Assembly: GCA_015490555.1 (NCBI GenBank)
Contig: WFXO01000019.1
Span: 1 to 32,349 of the forward strand
Reading direction: 5' to 3'
Length of the DNA stretch: 32,349 nucleotides
Origin: Caldifarciminota bacterium
GTDB lineage: Bacteria > Hydrothermota > Hydrothermia > WGAB01
Positions 7,140 through 16,871 of the stretch are shown in pieces. Numbering within the stretch: position 1 is the first letter of the stretch; every line of letters starts with the position of its first letter. Position numbers and translations under genes: made by a program. The notes beneath the pieces are model-generated. The model was given only the letters and a program-made list of their open reading frames with translations, made no database searches and had not been told where the DNA came from.

Positions 7140-8642
7140 CTATGGCTTCTTCCGCAACCGTCTCAATAGGGTTTCCAGTTCGGGGATCCGGAGCCAGAGC
7201 CCCAGGCCGACAAACACCCCGAGAAACAGCCCGCCGGAAAGGAGGAGATCGGTCAAGGGTGATTGGGGTCGGACCCAGGCCAGCGGAATGGCGGAGCCGA
7301 GGGTTACGAGGATGAGTCGGATCCCCCACGCCAGGGGCTCTCGGGTCATGGGAAACTCTTTCGCCAGGACCCCGGTCAGGAAGAGGACTTGAGCGGTGCT
7401 GGCCGCCGAGGTGGCCAGGGCCAGGGCTGGAAAGCCCAAAACGGGGGATAAACTCAACGCGATCCCTAAGTTGACCCCCGCTGCCAGCGCAAAAGCGATG
7501 TTGGGGACCCGGATCTCTTTCCGTGCAAAAAAGACGTTCAAGAGGACCCGAGACAGTGCAAAAGGGACAATGTTCAACGCATAGAAGATCAATGCCTGGG
7601 CCGTGTAAAAGACATCGGGGCCACGAAAGGCGCCCCGCTGGTATAGGACTGCCACTAAGGATTCCGCCCGAAGGATGAAGAAAACTGTTACGGGGAAGGT
7701 GAAAAAGAGGGCGCCGCGGACGGCGGACCAGAGTTCTGCGCGCAGGGCTTCTGGTGTATCCACCTGTCGGCTGATCTCTGGAAGGGACACCGCCGAGACC
7801 CCCACGCCAAAGAGGGCAATCGGCAAATGCATCAGTCGGAAGGCATAGTTGAGGTACGAGATGGCCCCTTCTCGCAAAAAAGAGGCGATTAGGGTATTGA
7901 CGAACAGTGTAAACCGGGTGAGGGCTGTGTTCAGCACGACGGGGACAAAGAGTTTTTGAACGCTTCGGATGCCAGGATGTTGGGGCTCCGGCCGGGTCCA
8001 ACGGATCCCCGTTTTCTTGACCGCAGGGACCTGAACAAGGATCTGAAGAAGACCGCCCACCAAAACCCCCACCCCGACGAAAAACAACGCAATCCGAGGT
8101 TCCATCTTTTGCCAGGCCGCGATGCCAATGAAGAGCAGAACGCCCACATTGAAAAACGCCGGTGCCAACGCCGGGATAAAAAAGACCCGAAACGCGTTGA
8201 GGACCCCCATGAGCAGGGCGGAGATGCCGACCAAGACCAGATAAGGAAAGAGTAAGCGGGTCAACTCAACGGTCAACTGGAATTTGACCGGGATACTGCG
8301 GAATCCGTATGCCGTGATGGTGACCCAAATTGGGGCCAGAAGGATGCCGAGGAGGACCATCAGGGTCCCGAACCCCAAGATCCCCCAAAACACGGTTGCG
8401 AACAGGCGTTCAGGCCTTTCGCGTCGTTCCACAGCCTGGACAAAGACCGGAACAAAGGCGGTTTGAATGGCATTCTCGGCCAAAAGGTCTCGGAGGTAAT
8501 TCGGGATCCGGAACGCCACATAGAAGACATCGGAGAACCGACTGGCCCCAAAGAGGAACGCGATCCCGGCCTCGCGAAGGAGCCCTAAGAATCGGCTAAT
8601 GAGTGTAGCGGACGCAAAGGAGAGAACCGACCGATACCGCAC
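7140..8642 (-). CDS. murJ: Lipid II flippase MurJ (MviN family)
   Basis: 'SRFLGLLREAGIAFLFGASRFSDVFYVAFRIPNYLRDLLAENAIQTAFVPVF' is a MurJ signature; polytopic 500 aa. Confidence 0.95.
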   Translation of the reverse strand: MRYRSVLSFASATLISRFLGLLREAGIAFLFGASRFSDVFYVAFRIPNYLRDLLAENAIQTAFVPVFVQAVERRERPERLFATVFWGILGFGTLMVLLGILLAPIWVTITAYGFRSIPVKFQLTVELTRLLFPYLVLVGISALLMGVLNAFRVFFIPALAPAFFNVGVLLFIGIAAWQKMEPRIALFFVGVGVLVGGLLQILVQVPAVKKTGIRWTRPEPQHPGIRSVQKLFVPVVLNTALTRFTLFVNTLIASFLREGAISYLNYAFRLMHLPIALFGVGVSAVSLPEISRQVDTPEALRAELWSAVRGALFFTFPVTVFFILRAESLVAVLYQRGAFRGPDVFYTAQALIFYALNIVPFALSRVLLNVFFARKEIRVPNIAFALAAGVNLGIALSLSPVLGFPALALATSAASTAQVLFLTGVLAKEFPMTREPLAWGIRLILVTLGSAIPLAWVRPQSPLTDLLLSGGLFLGVFVGLGLWLRIPELETLLRRLRKKP

Positions 8643-8933
8643 AGGCTAAAAGATACGCACCCATCCAGAGGAAGTCAAATCAAACACCTCAACACCTCCC
8701 ACTTCCCTGCGATCCCCGTGATCTTTACAAAGGGGGAAGGTGGCCTTAAAATAGTCTTTCAAGAAAGCCAAACCGGTTAGCGAATCTATCCAAGGTTGTT
8801 CTTCTTTGCTGCCACAGGTTTCACTTCACTATCAAGGTCTATTGGACTCCACATCGGGGTTGGGGAGTCCTCGGATGCCGGAGAAAAATAGATTTATCGC
8901 CGCCATTAAGGCTACACAAGCATGGACACGGCC

Positions 8934-8969
8934 TTTACATTGGTTAACTTCTCATGTAAAATTGAGAAG
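8934..8969 (+). promoter_or_regulatory. Promoter with overlapping palindromic operator upstream of the Rrf2 regulator
   Basis: TTTACA (8934-8939)-N17-TAAAAT (8957-8962). Perfect 7-bp inverted repeat CTTCTCA-tgtaaaat-TGAGAAG (8948-8969) enclosing the -10. Confidence 0.65.
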
Positions 8970-9026
8970 ACTGGGTGGCTGTGTCCTTAGAATTGGCAAA
9001 GAAATAAATTAAAAGGAGGCTGAATT

Positions 9027-9461
9027 ATGGACATCACAAGGACCACACACTACACACTGCGGACGCTGGTGGAACTGGCCCTCCACAAAGAGGGTGAAGT
9101 GGTCTCCAGTAAAGAGATCTCCGAAAAACAACTGGTCCCGCGGAACTACCTCCCCAAGATTGTCTTGATCCTCGCGACCAAAGGGCTCGTCCGGACCGAG
9201 CGAGGGAAAATGGGCGGTCTTCGTCTGGCCGTAGACCCTTCGAAGATCACCCTTCTGGATGTCTTAGAGGCGGTCGAAGGCCCCCTGACCTTCAACCGTT
9301 GTGGCCTGTATCCGGAAGAGTGTCCCCACGGTCCAGATTGCCCGCTGGGCGCGGCGTGGGACGAGATCCAAGAGAAGTTCGCCGAGTCCCTCCGATCGGT
9401 CACCATTAAGGACTTGGCGGAGCGACTCAAGAAGTTCCGAAAGTCTTCCAAGAAGCGTTAA
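9027..9461 (+). CDS. Rrf2 family transcriptional regulator, likely Fe-S binding
   Basis: '[17 protein letters not shown]...[42 protein letters not shown]' with Cys triad [16 protein letters not shown] 'aaaggagg'. Confidence 0.92.
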   Translation: MDITRTTHYTLRTLVELALHKEGEVVSSKEISEKQLVPRNYLPKIVLILATKGLVRTERGKMGGLRLAVDPSKITLLDVLEAVEGPLTFNRCGLYPEECPHGPDCPLGAAWDEIQEKFAESLRSVTIKDLAERLKKFRKSSKKR

Positions 9462-12322
9462 ACCGAGACCCGTTCTCGGTTGAACACCTCCCGCAGGTAG
9501 CGGCCCGTCACGGAGGCCGGGCTCTCGGCCACGGCCTCCGGCGGGCCTTCTGCAACAATTTGCCCGCCTTGATCGCCCCCTTCGGGCCCTAAGTCAATCA
9601 CCCAATCCGCAGATTTGATCACATCCAAGTGGTGCTCAATGACCACCACGGTATTCCCCATATCCACGAGTCGTTGCAGGACCTCAATGAGTTTCTGAAC
9701 ATCGGCAAAGTGGAGCCCCACGGTCGGCTCATCCAGGATGTACAGTGTCCGACCTGTGGCTTTCTTCGAAAGTTCCTTCGCCAGTTTAATCCGTTGGGCC
9801 TCCCCGCCGGACAGAGTGGTCGCGGGCTGCCCGAGTTTGATGTACCCCAACCCCACATCCTGTAACAGCCGCAGATATTTCATGATGTTGGGGATATCCG
9901 CAAACAGTTCCGCCGCGCGGTCCACAGAGAGATCCAGGACCTGTGCAATGTCAAAGCCTTTGAACTTCACCTCCAAGGTCTCCCGGTTGTACCGCTTGCC
10001 TTTACAAACCTCACACGGGATATAGACATCTGGCAGGAACTGCATCTCGATCAGGATGTATCCGCTGCCCTGGCACGCCTCACATCGTCCCCCGCGAACA
10101 TTGAAGGAAAACCGACTTTTCGTATAGCCCCGGATTTTGGACTCCGGCAGTTGTGCAAAGAGTTCCCGGATGTGGGTGAAGACACCGGTATACGTGGCGG
10201 GGTTCGAACGAGGTGTCCGACCGATGGGGGATTGATCAATGTTGATCACCTTATCCAGGTGTTCGACGCCTTCCAGGGCATTATAAGGACCCACGGGGTC
10301 TCGGGAACCATAGAGGGCACGTCGGAGCGCCGGATAAAGGGTGTCCTCGATCAACGAAGACTTTCCCGAGCCGGAGACCCCCGTGATGCACACAAAGAGT
10401 CCTAAGGGGATTCGGACATCAATGTTCTTCAGGTTGTTGGTCCGGACGCCCCGAATCATCAGAAATTTGTCACCGGGCTGGCGTCGCTGTTTAGGGATCG
10501 GGATTTGGAGTTCACCAGACAGGTATTTCCCTGTAAGAGACCGGGGATGGCCTGCGATCGCGTCCGGGGGGCCTTCTGCAACCACTTGTCCTCCATGATC
10601 GCCAGCGCCGGGGCCTAAATCCACCACCCAGTCTGCTGTCCGGATGGTCTGCTCATCATGCTCGACTACAATCACCGTATTGCCGATATCCCGGAGACGC
10701 AATAGCGTTCGGATGAGGCGGTGGGTATCTCGGGGATGGAGCCCGATGGTGGGCTCGTCCAAGATATAAAGGACGCCGGTGAGGCCGGACCCGATCTGGG
10801 TTGCCAAGCGGACCCGCTGGTCCTCTCCGCCGGAAAGGGTCTCCGAGGGCCGGTCTAAGGTCAGATAGCCCACCCCGACATCCAGCAGGAACCGGAGTCG
10901 GGACTGGATCTCCCGAAAGATTTGGCGTGCGATGAGGAACTCCCGCTCGGTGGGATTGAGATGGTCAAAAAAGTCATACGCCTCTTGAATCGACATCTGG
11001 ACGATATCCCAGATCGAGTGGTCTCGGATCTTTACGGCCAGGGCTTCTCGTCGGAGCCGGGCCCCTTTACACACCGGACAGGCCCGTTTGGACATGAACT
11101 GTTCAATCTCTTCCCGGACCCAATCCGACTCTGTCTCCACATACCGTCGCCACAAATGAGGGATGACCCCCTCATAGCCCCAAATCTCCGAATGGGTACC
11201 ATTGGTGTCAAAGGTTCCTTCCTCGTTCCCGTAAAGGACGACATTTCGAAACTCTTCCGGCAAATCTTTCCACGGGGTTGCCAAATCCACGCCGTACCGA
11301 CGGGCCAGGCGATAGAGTTTCCGATACAGCCATTCGTTAGGTTCTCCATAGGGCTTGAGTGCCCCCTCTTCGATGGACAAGGTCGGGTCGGGGACGATGA
11401 GGCTGGGATCGGGCTCCATTTCTACCCCCAGTCCATTACACGCCGGACACGCTCCGTAAGGGGAGTTAAACGAGAACAAGCGAGGTTCCAGTTCAGGCAT
11501 CGAAAATCCACACTTCGGACAGGTCAAAAGTTCGCTAAACAGGACTTCCTCTTCTTGGTCGCCGACCAAGACCTTCACGAACCCTTCGGACTCTTTCAAC
11601 GCTTGCTCTACGGAATCTGCCAGCCGGGACCGGATCCCTTCCCGAATTTTGAGTCGGTCTACTATGATTTCGATGGTGTGGATCTTATAGCGATCCAGGG
11701 TCGGGGGCTCTTCCAGCAAATAGAGTTCTCCATCCACGCGGACACGGAGAAAGCCCTTCTTGCGTAATTTTTCGAACAGGGCCCGATATTCTCCTTTCCG
11801 GCCTCGTATTACGGGGGAAAGGATCTGGATTTTGGTCCCCTCAGGATATCGCAAGAGGGCATCCACGATCTCGTCAAGGGTGGTCTTTTTCAGCACGACC
11901 CCGCAATCGGGGCAATGGGGGACGCCGATCCGTGCAAAGAGGAGCCGCAGATAGTCATAGATCTCGGTTACGGTCGCAACCGTAGACCGCGGGTTTTTGG
12001 AAGCCTTGCGCCGTTCGATGGCAATGGCAGGAGAAAGGCCCTCGATGTAATCCACATCGGGCTTTTCCATTAAGCCCAGGAACTGGCGGGCATAGGCCGA
12101 AAGGGATTCCACATACCGGCGCTGACCTTCGGCATAAAGGGTATCAAAGGCCAGGGAAGACTTTCCGGAGCCAGAGATTCCTGTAATGACCACAAACTTC
12201 TCCTTCGGAATCTCGACATGGAGATTCTTGAGGTTGTGGACCCGTGCACCGTGAACAACGATCTTCTTGGGGGCCATAGGCCTAATAGCATACGCATCCC
12301 CCTCCTCCGCTTCAATGGGCAA
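9458..12322 (-). CDS. uvrA: Excinuclease ABC subunit A
   Basis: Two ABC ATPase modules ([54 protein letters not shown]) and UvrA zinc fingers. The start at 12322 is TTG; ATG 12277 is an alternative. Confidence 0.97.
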   Translation of the reverse strand: MPIEAEEGDAYAIRPMAPKKIVVHGARVHNLKNLHVEIPKEKFVVITGISGSGKSSLAFDTLYAEGQRRYVESLSAYARQFLGLMEKPDVDYIEGLSPAIAIERRKASKNPRSTVATVTEIYDYLRLLFARIGVPHCPDCGVVLKKTTLDEIVDALLRYPEGTKIQILSPVIRGRKGEYRALFEKLRKKGFLRVRVDGELYLLEEPPTLDRYKIHTIEIIVDRLKIREGIRSRLADSVEQALKESEGFVKVLVGDQEEEVLFSELLTCPKCGFSMPELEPRLFSFNSPYGACPACNGLGVEMEPDPSLIVPDPTLSIEEGALKPYGEPNEWLYRKLYRLARRYGVDLATPWKDLPEEFRNVVLYGNEEGTFDTNGTHSEIWGYEGVIPHLWRRYVETESDWVREEIEQFMSKRACPVCKGARLRREALAVKIRDHSIWDIVQMSIQEAYDFFDHLNPTEREFLIARQIFREIQSRLRFLLDVGVGYLTLDRPSETLSGGEDQRVRLATQIGSGLTGVLYILDEPTIGLHPRDTHRLIRTLLRLRDIGNTVIVVEHDEQTIRTADWVVDLGPGAGDHGGQVVAEGPPDAIAGHPRSLTGKYLSGELQIPIPKQRRQPGDKFLMIRGVRTNNLKNIDVRIPLGLFVCITGVSGSGKSSLIEDTLYPALRRALYGSRDPVGPYNALEGVEHLDKVINIDQSPIGRTPRSNPATYTGVFTHIRELFAQLPESKIRGYTKSRFSFNVRGGRCEACQGSGYILIEMQFLPDVYIPCEVCKGKRYNRETLEVKFKGFDIAQVLDLSVDRAAELFADIPNIMKYLRLLQDVGLGYIKLGQPATTLSGGEAQRIKLAKELSKKATGRTLYILDEPTVGLHFADVQKLIEVLQRLVDMGNTVVVIEHHLDVIKSADWVIDLGPEGGDQGGQIVAEGPPEAVAESPASVTGRYLREVFNRERVSV

Positions 12323-12324
12323 AA

Positions 12325-13239
12325 TCAGGAAGGATCTTCCGACACTGAGTCCTCTTCTATCCAGGGCTCGATGTGGGCGGTGACTTTGCCTTTGATATGG
12401 CGATTCACTTCCTTTTCCAACTGGGTGACGAGGTCATGGGCCTCACGGAGGGTCATCTCCGGACTCGCCTCGACATGGAGGATGACTTCAATATGCTGAC
12501 CATAGCGATGGATTTCGATGTCGTGCACATTGTTTAAGCCCGGGATCTCTTCTGCAACTTGGTGGACCAGATCCTCGAGTTCCTTGGGCACCGGCTCCCC
12601 GAGGAGGGGAGATCCGATCTCCCGGACCAGCCGGTAGGCGGTCCAGAGGATATAGCCCGCGATGCCGAAGCCCAGGAGCCCATCCATCCAGGGGAAAGAT
12701 CCTTGTGCCAAGAGCCCGATTCCTACAGCATACGAGGTCCATGCATCGGACCGATGGTGGAATGCATCGCTTTTGAGGCCAGGGGAATCCAAGGATTCTC
12801 CAAATCGGAGGGACAGGAGGGTCATCCCTTCCTTTATCAGGCCGGTGGACAGGACGATCAGGATCGCCCAGATGGGGATGGCCTGGGCCTCAGGATGGAG
12901 GATTCGGGTAAACGCCTTGACCAGGAACTCCAAGCCCACAATGCCCAAAATGACGGCAATCGCAAAACCGGAAAGGAATTCGGCCCGGCCATGGCCAAAG
13001 GGGTGCTCAGGGTCTGCCGGTTTCATCGCCATGCGAGCCCCCAGATAGACCAAAAAGGTGGTCAGGGCATCACTCAGGCTGTGAAAGGCATCGGCTTTTA
13101 AGGCAACTGAGAGGAGAAGATCCCCCAAGACCCACTTCACACCCCCAATGAAAAGGTTGGCCAAAAGGATGATCGTGGCAACCTGCCGGACTTTCCGGAG
13201 GCGTTGGCGTTCCGAGTGTGTTGGAGAGGAGGGGACCAT
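12325..13239 (-). CDS. Cation diffusion facilitator (CDF) family transporter
   Basis: '[43 protein letters not shown]' and '[16 protein letters not shown]' (HxxxD motifs in TM2/TM5). Confidence 0.93.
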   Translation of the reverse strand: MVPSSPTHSERQRLRKVRQVATIILLANLFIGGVKWVLGDLLLSVALKADAFHSLSDALTTFLVYLGARMAMKPADPEHPFGHGRAEFLSGFAIAVILGIVGLEFLVKAFTRILHPEAQAIPIWAILIVLSTGLIKEGMTLLSLRFGESLDSPGLKSDAFHHRSDAWTSYAVGIGLLAQGSFPWMDGLLGFGIAGYILWTAYRLVREIGSPLLGEPVPKELEDLVHQVAEEIPGLNNVHDIEIHRYGQHIEVILHVEASPEMTLREAHDLVTQLEKEVNRHIKGKVTAHIEPWIEEDSVSEDPS

Positions 13240-13242
13240 CCG

Positions 13243-13896
13243 TCAAACAACGAGATCGAGTTTCTTTTTGACGTCTGTATCGAACAGGAGCCGATTCCAC
13301 AGGGTCGGCCAGAATGGGCGTCCGGCTTTCAGATCCTGGGGGAACGGATAGATCCGCTTCAGTAGCACAACCCCCAGGGCGGAAAGGGTCAATCCCTGGG
13401 CCCAGGGGGCTCCCCCACAGAGGGGGCAGAAAAACGCAAGGAGCACCGCGGTCACGAGGGCCAGCAGGACCCCCAAGGCGTTCTCCTTCAGGACCGTAAA
13501 AATCAAAACCACAATCAAAGACAACAGGGTGATTTTCGGAATCATCACGAGGAAGAGTCCCAATGTCACAGAGATCCCTCGTCCCCCTTGGAACTTGAGG
13601 TAGACCGACCAGTTATGGCCCACAATGGCGGCGATGCCCCCTACCACCTGTTCGTTCAGTGAGAATCCCCAGGCGCGAAGGAGAAACACCACCACGATCG
13701 CCTTGGAGATATCCAGGAGCCCGCTGAGGATGCCATAGGGCACCCCTACGCTACGGGCCACATTCGAGCCCCCTACATTGCCGGTCCCGACTTTGCGGAT
13801 ATCAATCCCCTTGACCCAGCGGGGGATCAAGTATGAAAAGGGGATCGATCCGAGGAGATACCCGAAAAGGGCTATCCAGAGAGATTGTGGGTACAT
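13243..13896 (-). CDS. plsY: Acyl-phosphate glycerol-3-phosphate acyltransferase PlsY
   Basis: 'LGYLLGSIPFSYLI', 'GTGNVGGSNVARSVG', 'GHNWSVYLKFQGGRGISVTLG'. ATG start 13896 preferred over TTG 13905. Confidence 0.93.
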   Translation of the reverse strand: MYPQSLWIALFGYLLGSIPFSYLIPRWVKGIDIRKVGTGNVGGSNVARSVGVPYGILSGLLDISKAIVVVFLLRAWGFSLNEQVVGGIAAIVGHNWSVYLKFQGGRGISVTLGLFLVMIPKITLLSLIVVLIFTVLKENALGVLLALVTAVLLAFFCPLCGGAPWAQGLTLSALGVVLLKRIYPFPQDLKAGRPFWPTLWNRLLFDTDVKKKLDLVV

Positions 13897-14216
13897 CGTG
13901 AGCAAAGATTCGTCCAGGGTAAAATTTCCAGTCGTTCCGATTCGATTTCTTGTCCGCAGACCTCACAGATGCCATAGGTTCCGTCATCAATCCGTTCTAA
14001 GGCTTTGTCAATTGCGCGGAGCAATTCAATTTCACGATCCGCCAGTTTGGCCATCAGGTCTTCCGTAAGGGTAAAGTTGGCCCAGTCTTCACGGTCCATA
14101 GGTTCCTGCGTGCTCTCTCCTAAACGGTCCTCATCCTCTTTGCTTCGGATGAGATAGGAGAGGATCTCTTCCTTCTTCGTAATCAGGAGTTTGCGAAACT
14201 TCTTTCGGTCTGTCAT
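13872..14216 (-). CDS. dksA: DksA/TraR-type zinc-finger regulator
   Basis: Coiled-coil N-terminus and 'DGTYGICEVCGQEIESERLEILPWTNLCSRC' C4 zinc finger. ATG at 14216; overlaps plsY. Confidence 0.85.
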   Translation of the reverse strand: MTDRKKFRKLLITKKEEILSYLIRSKEDEDRLGESTQEPMDREDWANFTLTEDLMAKLADREIELLRAIDKALERIDDGTYGICEVCGQEIESERLEILPWTNLCSRCTHNLSG

Positions 14217-14312
14217 GGAGGCATATGATAACGGCAACCGAAAGTTTGATGCAAGACAGCCTTATTTATGAAAGCCCAGACGGCAGGGTCGGGGAAACCC
14301 CAGGTTTCTGCC

Positions 14313-14341
14313 TTGACTCACGAAGGGGGACCCCATAGGAT
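14313..14341 (+). promoter_or_regulatory. Putative sigma70-type promoter for the lamin-tail gene
   Basis: TTGACT (14313-14318)-N17-TAGGAT (14336-14341), upstream of the ATG at 14394. Confidence 0.55.
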
Positions 14342-14393
14342 TTCGGCACACGACGGGAGGACCCTTCGGGGATCCGCACAAAACGGGGTGTGT

Positions 14394-16070
14394 ATGATCG
14401 GTATCCAACTCGGCATCCTGAGCCTTTGGCTCCTCTCTCAATCCCTTGTCTTGAACGAGGTCTACCCCAATCCCCCGGGCCCGGAATCCGGCAGTGGCTC
14501 CCCGGGAGACCGCTTCGAATGGATTGAACTTTACAATCCCACCGCCTCGCCCCTTTCCATCTCCGGCATCTGGCTCAGTGACGGGGATGAGGTAGACTCC
14601 CTGGTTCCTGTTGAAGACTCCATGTACCTTCAGGTTTTTCCAGGGGTCCGAATCGCGACAGACACCCTTCCGCCCCAGAGCTTTGCACTCATACTGGACC
14701 GTGAGTTTTTAGGAACCGGGGATTCCGCATACCCGATCCAAATCCCGCCCCAAACCGTTCTGTTGACAACCTCAGATACCGACTTAGGGAACGGGCTCAG
14801 CAACTCGGACCCCCTGATCCTCCTTTCACCAACCGGGGACACTCTGGATGTCTATGGCACGCCTGAAAACCCCGAAGATTCGCTCCCCTTGAATCCCGAG
14901 GATGGGGTCTCGGTGGAACGGGTCTCCTGGCAGACCGGGGATATTTGGACCAATTGGCGGTTCTCCCGATGGGGGGCCTCCCCAGGCCGAACCAACTCCT
15001 GGTCCCTGGAGAACGACCTGGGGTGGGTCCCGGAGTCCCTCACCATTTTCCCTGCACTTCCCTCCTCGGTGGATTCCCTGATCCTGCGATGCTTTCTGAT
15101 GAATTACGGCCGGTCCACGGTCCCGTCCTTTGAGATCGATCTTTCGTGGGGACCTTTCTCGGATCATCGGGTTCTCTCCATGTCTCTGGAGCCGGACGAA
15201 GGAGTGGCCCTGGAGTTCCGGGGGCCTCCCTTGCCGGAAGGGCTCCAGACCATTATCGTATCCCTCGCCACCCAGGATGAAGACTCAACAGACGATCGCG
15301 TCTCACGGTCTCTTTATGTCGGTCTGGCACCCGTTGTGATCAACGAGATCATGTACAACTCGGACCTCGAGTGGATTGAACTCTTTAACCGCTCTTCGGA
15401 ATCGGTAGACCTTGCAGGCTTTGTCCTTGTGGATTCTGCGGGTGGACGTTCCGGCCCTTTTCCAGACAGCACCCTGGCCCCCAATACCTACCTTGTCATT
15501 GCCGGTTCTGAGGCTTTCGGTGACCGGTTCCCGGGCGTTCCCTTCCTGGTGCCCCCAGACGGTCTACCGACCCTGAACAACACGTTTGAAACCCTGTTCC
15601 TGGAGGATGCGAACGGAACCCTTTGGGACCGAGTGTTCTATCGTTCTTCCTATGGGGGAGGGCCGGAGGTCTCCCTGGAACGGGTCTCTCCCGAACTGCC
15701 GTCTTCTCTTGCCTCCAACTGGGCTTCTTGTCAGGACCCCACGGGCTCCACCCCCGGTCGCCAAAATTCGGTCTACCTCAACCTCGACACTACCCCTCGG
15801 ACCTTCACCCTCTCCCCAAAAGCCGTACACCCTGGAGAGCCCATCCTTCTGACGTACGACTTAGGGGTTCCCACGGTAGACATCGAGGTCATGGTCTTCG
15901 ACCTACGCGGTCGACTGATTGCACACCCTCTAAACCAACAAGGTCTGCCGGGGGCAGGACAGGTCCTCTGGAACGCACCCGATCTTCCGGGCCTGTACAT
16001 CGTGTACCTGGATGCACGGTCGGGGCCCCATCGGTTTCGAAAGAAAAAGACCTTTGTAGTGATGCCTTAA
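14394..16070 (+). CDS. Secreted lamin-tail-domain (LTD) protein with T9SS-like C-terminal domain
   Basis: Signal-peptide-like 'MIGIQLGILSLWLLSQS'; two LTD motifs 'LVLNEVYPNP...FEWIELYNPTASPLSISGIWLSDGD' and 'VVINEIMYNSDLEWIELFNRSSESVDLAGFVLVDS'; C-terminal 'VMVFDLRGRLI...GLYIVYLDAR'. Confidence 0.8.
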   Translation: MIGIQLGILSLWLLSQSLVLNEVYPNPPGPESGSGSPGDRFEWIELYNPTASPLSISGIWLSDGDEVDSLVPVEDSMYLQVFPGVRIATDTLPPQSFALILDREFLGTGDSAYPIQIPPQTVLLTTSDTDLGNGLSNSDPLILLSPTGDTLDVYGTPENPEDSLPLNPEDGVSVERVSWQTGDIWTNWRFSRWGASPGRTNSWSLENDLGWVPESLTIFPALPSSVDSLILRCFLMNYGRSTVPSFEIDLSWGPFSDHRVLSMSLEPDEGVALEFRGPPLPEGLQTIIVSLATQDEDSTDDRVSRSLYVGLAPVVINEIMYNSDLEWIELFNRSSESVDLAGFVLVDSAGGRSGPFPDSTLAPNTYLVIAGSEAFGDRFPGVPFLVPPDGLPTLNNTFETLFLEDANGTLWDRVFYRSSYGGGPEVSLERVSPELPSSLASNWASCQDPTGSTPGRQNSVYLNLDTTPRTFTLSPKAVHPGEPILLTYDLGVPTVDIEVMVFDLRGRLIAHPLNQQGLPGAGQVLWNAPDLPGLYIVYLDARSGPHRFRKKKTFVVMP

Positions 16071-16073
16071 GAC

Positions 16074-16871
16074 ATGCGGAGACCCTACAGTCAAATCTTT
16101 CTCAAAGACAAAAACATCCTCCAAAAGATCCTCCGACATGTAGAGTGCCCTCCCTCCCTTCCGATCTTAGAGATCGGGCCTGGAGAAGGGGATCTCACCA
16201 GAGTGCTCTTGGATCACGGGTTTCGAGTCATCGCAGTGGAAATCGACGTCCGGATGGTCCAACGACTCGAGGAGACCTTTGAATCCTTCCTCCAAACTCG
16301 GCAACTCCAGTTGATCCATGCGGATTTTCTGAGGGTTCCGTGGCCGGATCTCCTGGCCCATGCAGACCATGGAGAGATGTGTGTGGTTTCCAACATCCCG
16401 TATGCCGTGACCGGCCCGATCCTGGAGCGGCTCGTGGAAGCCGCGCGATGGTTGCCCCGCGTCTACCTTACGGTCCAGTGGGAGGTCGGCCAGCGGATCG
16501 TGGCGTCTCCCGGCTCGAAAACCTACGGGGCCCTCTCGGTATGGGTCCAGACCGTTTACATCCCGCGCTTGTTATTCAAGATCAAGCGGACGAGTTTCTG
16601 GCCTGTGCCGGAGGTGGATTCCGCCTTTGTCGCCTGGACACGCCGAGATCCACCCCAGGTCCCTTACGCTGAACAGCCGACCTTTTTTGCGTGGGTCCGG
16701 AAACTCTTCCAATTCCGGCGGAAGACGCTCCGTCGGATCCTTCGGGACCTGGGGGTTCTCTCGTATGTCGAGCCTGTGTTAGATGAGTCCATCCTTCAAA
16801 AACGTCCCGAAGAACTGGATATCCCTACCTTCTACCGCCTTTTCCGCATCCACGCCTCGGAATCCCGTTAG
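16074..16871 (+). CDS. rsmA: 16S rRNA (adenine1518-N6/adenine1519-N6)-dimethyltransferase
   Basis: 'YSQIFLKDKNILQKIL', 'ILEIGPGEGDLTRVLL', 'VVSNIPYAVTGPILERL', 'FWPVPEVDSAFV' are KsgA/RsmA hallmarks. Confidence 0.93.
   Translation: MRRPYSQIFLKDKNILQKILRHVECPPSLPILEIGPGEGDLTRVLLDHGFRVIAVEIDVRMVQRLEETFESFLQTRQLQLIHADFLRVPWPDLLAHADHGEMCVVSNIPYAVTGPILERLVEAARWLPRVYLTVQWEVGQRIVASPGSKTYGALSVWVQTVYIPRLLFKIKRTSFWPVPEVDSAFVAWTRRDPPQVPYAEQPTFFAWVRKLFQFRRKTLRRILRDLGVLSYVEPVLDESILQKRPEELDIPTFYRLFRIHASESR

Noticed and set aside
7099-8001. 300-aa minus ORF within murJ in another frame
   Set aside because: Out-of-frame shadow of murJ; Pro/Arg-rich with no protein-like pattern.
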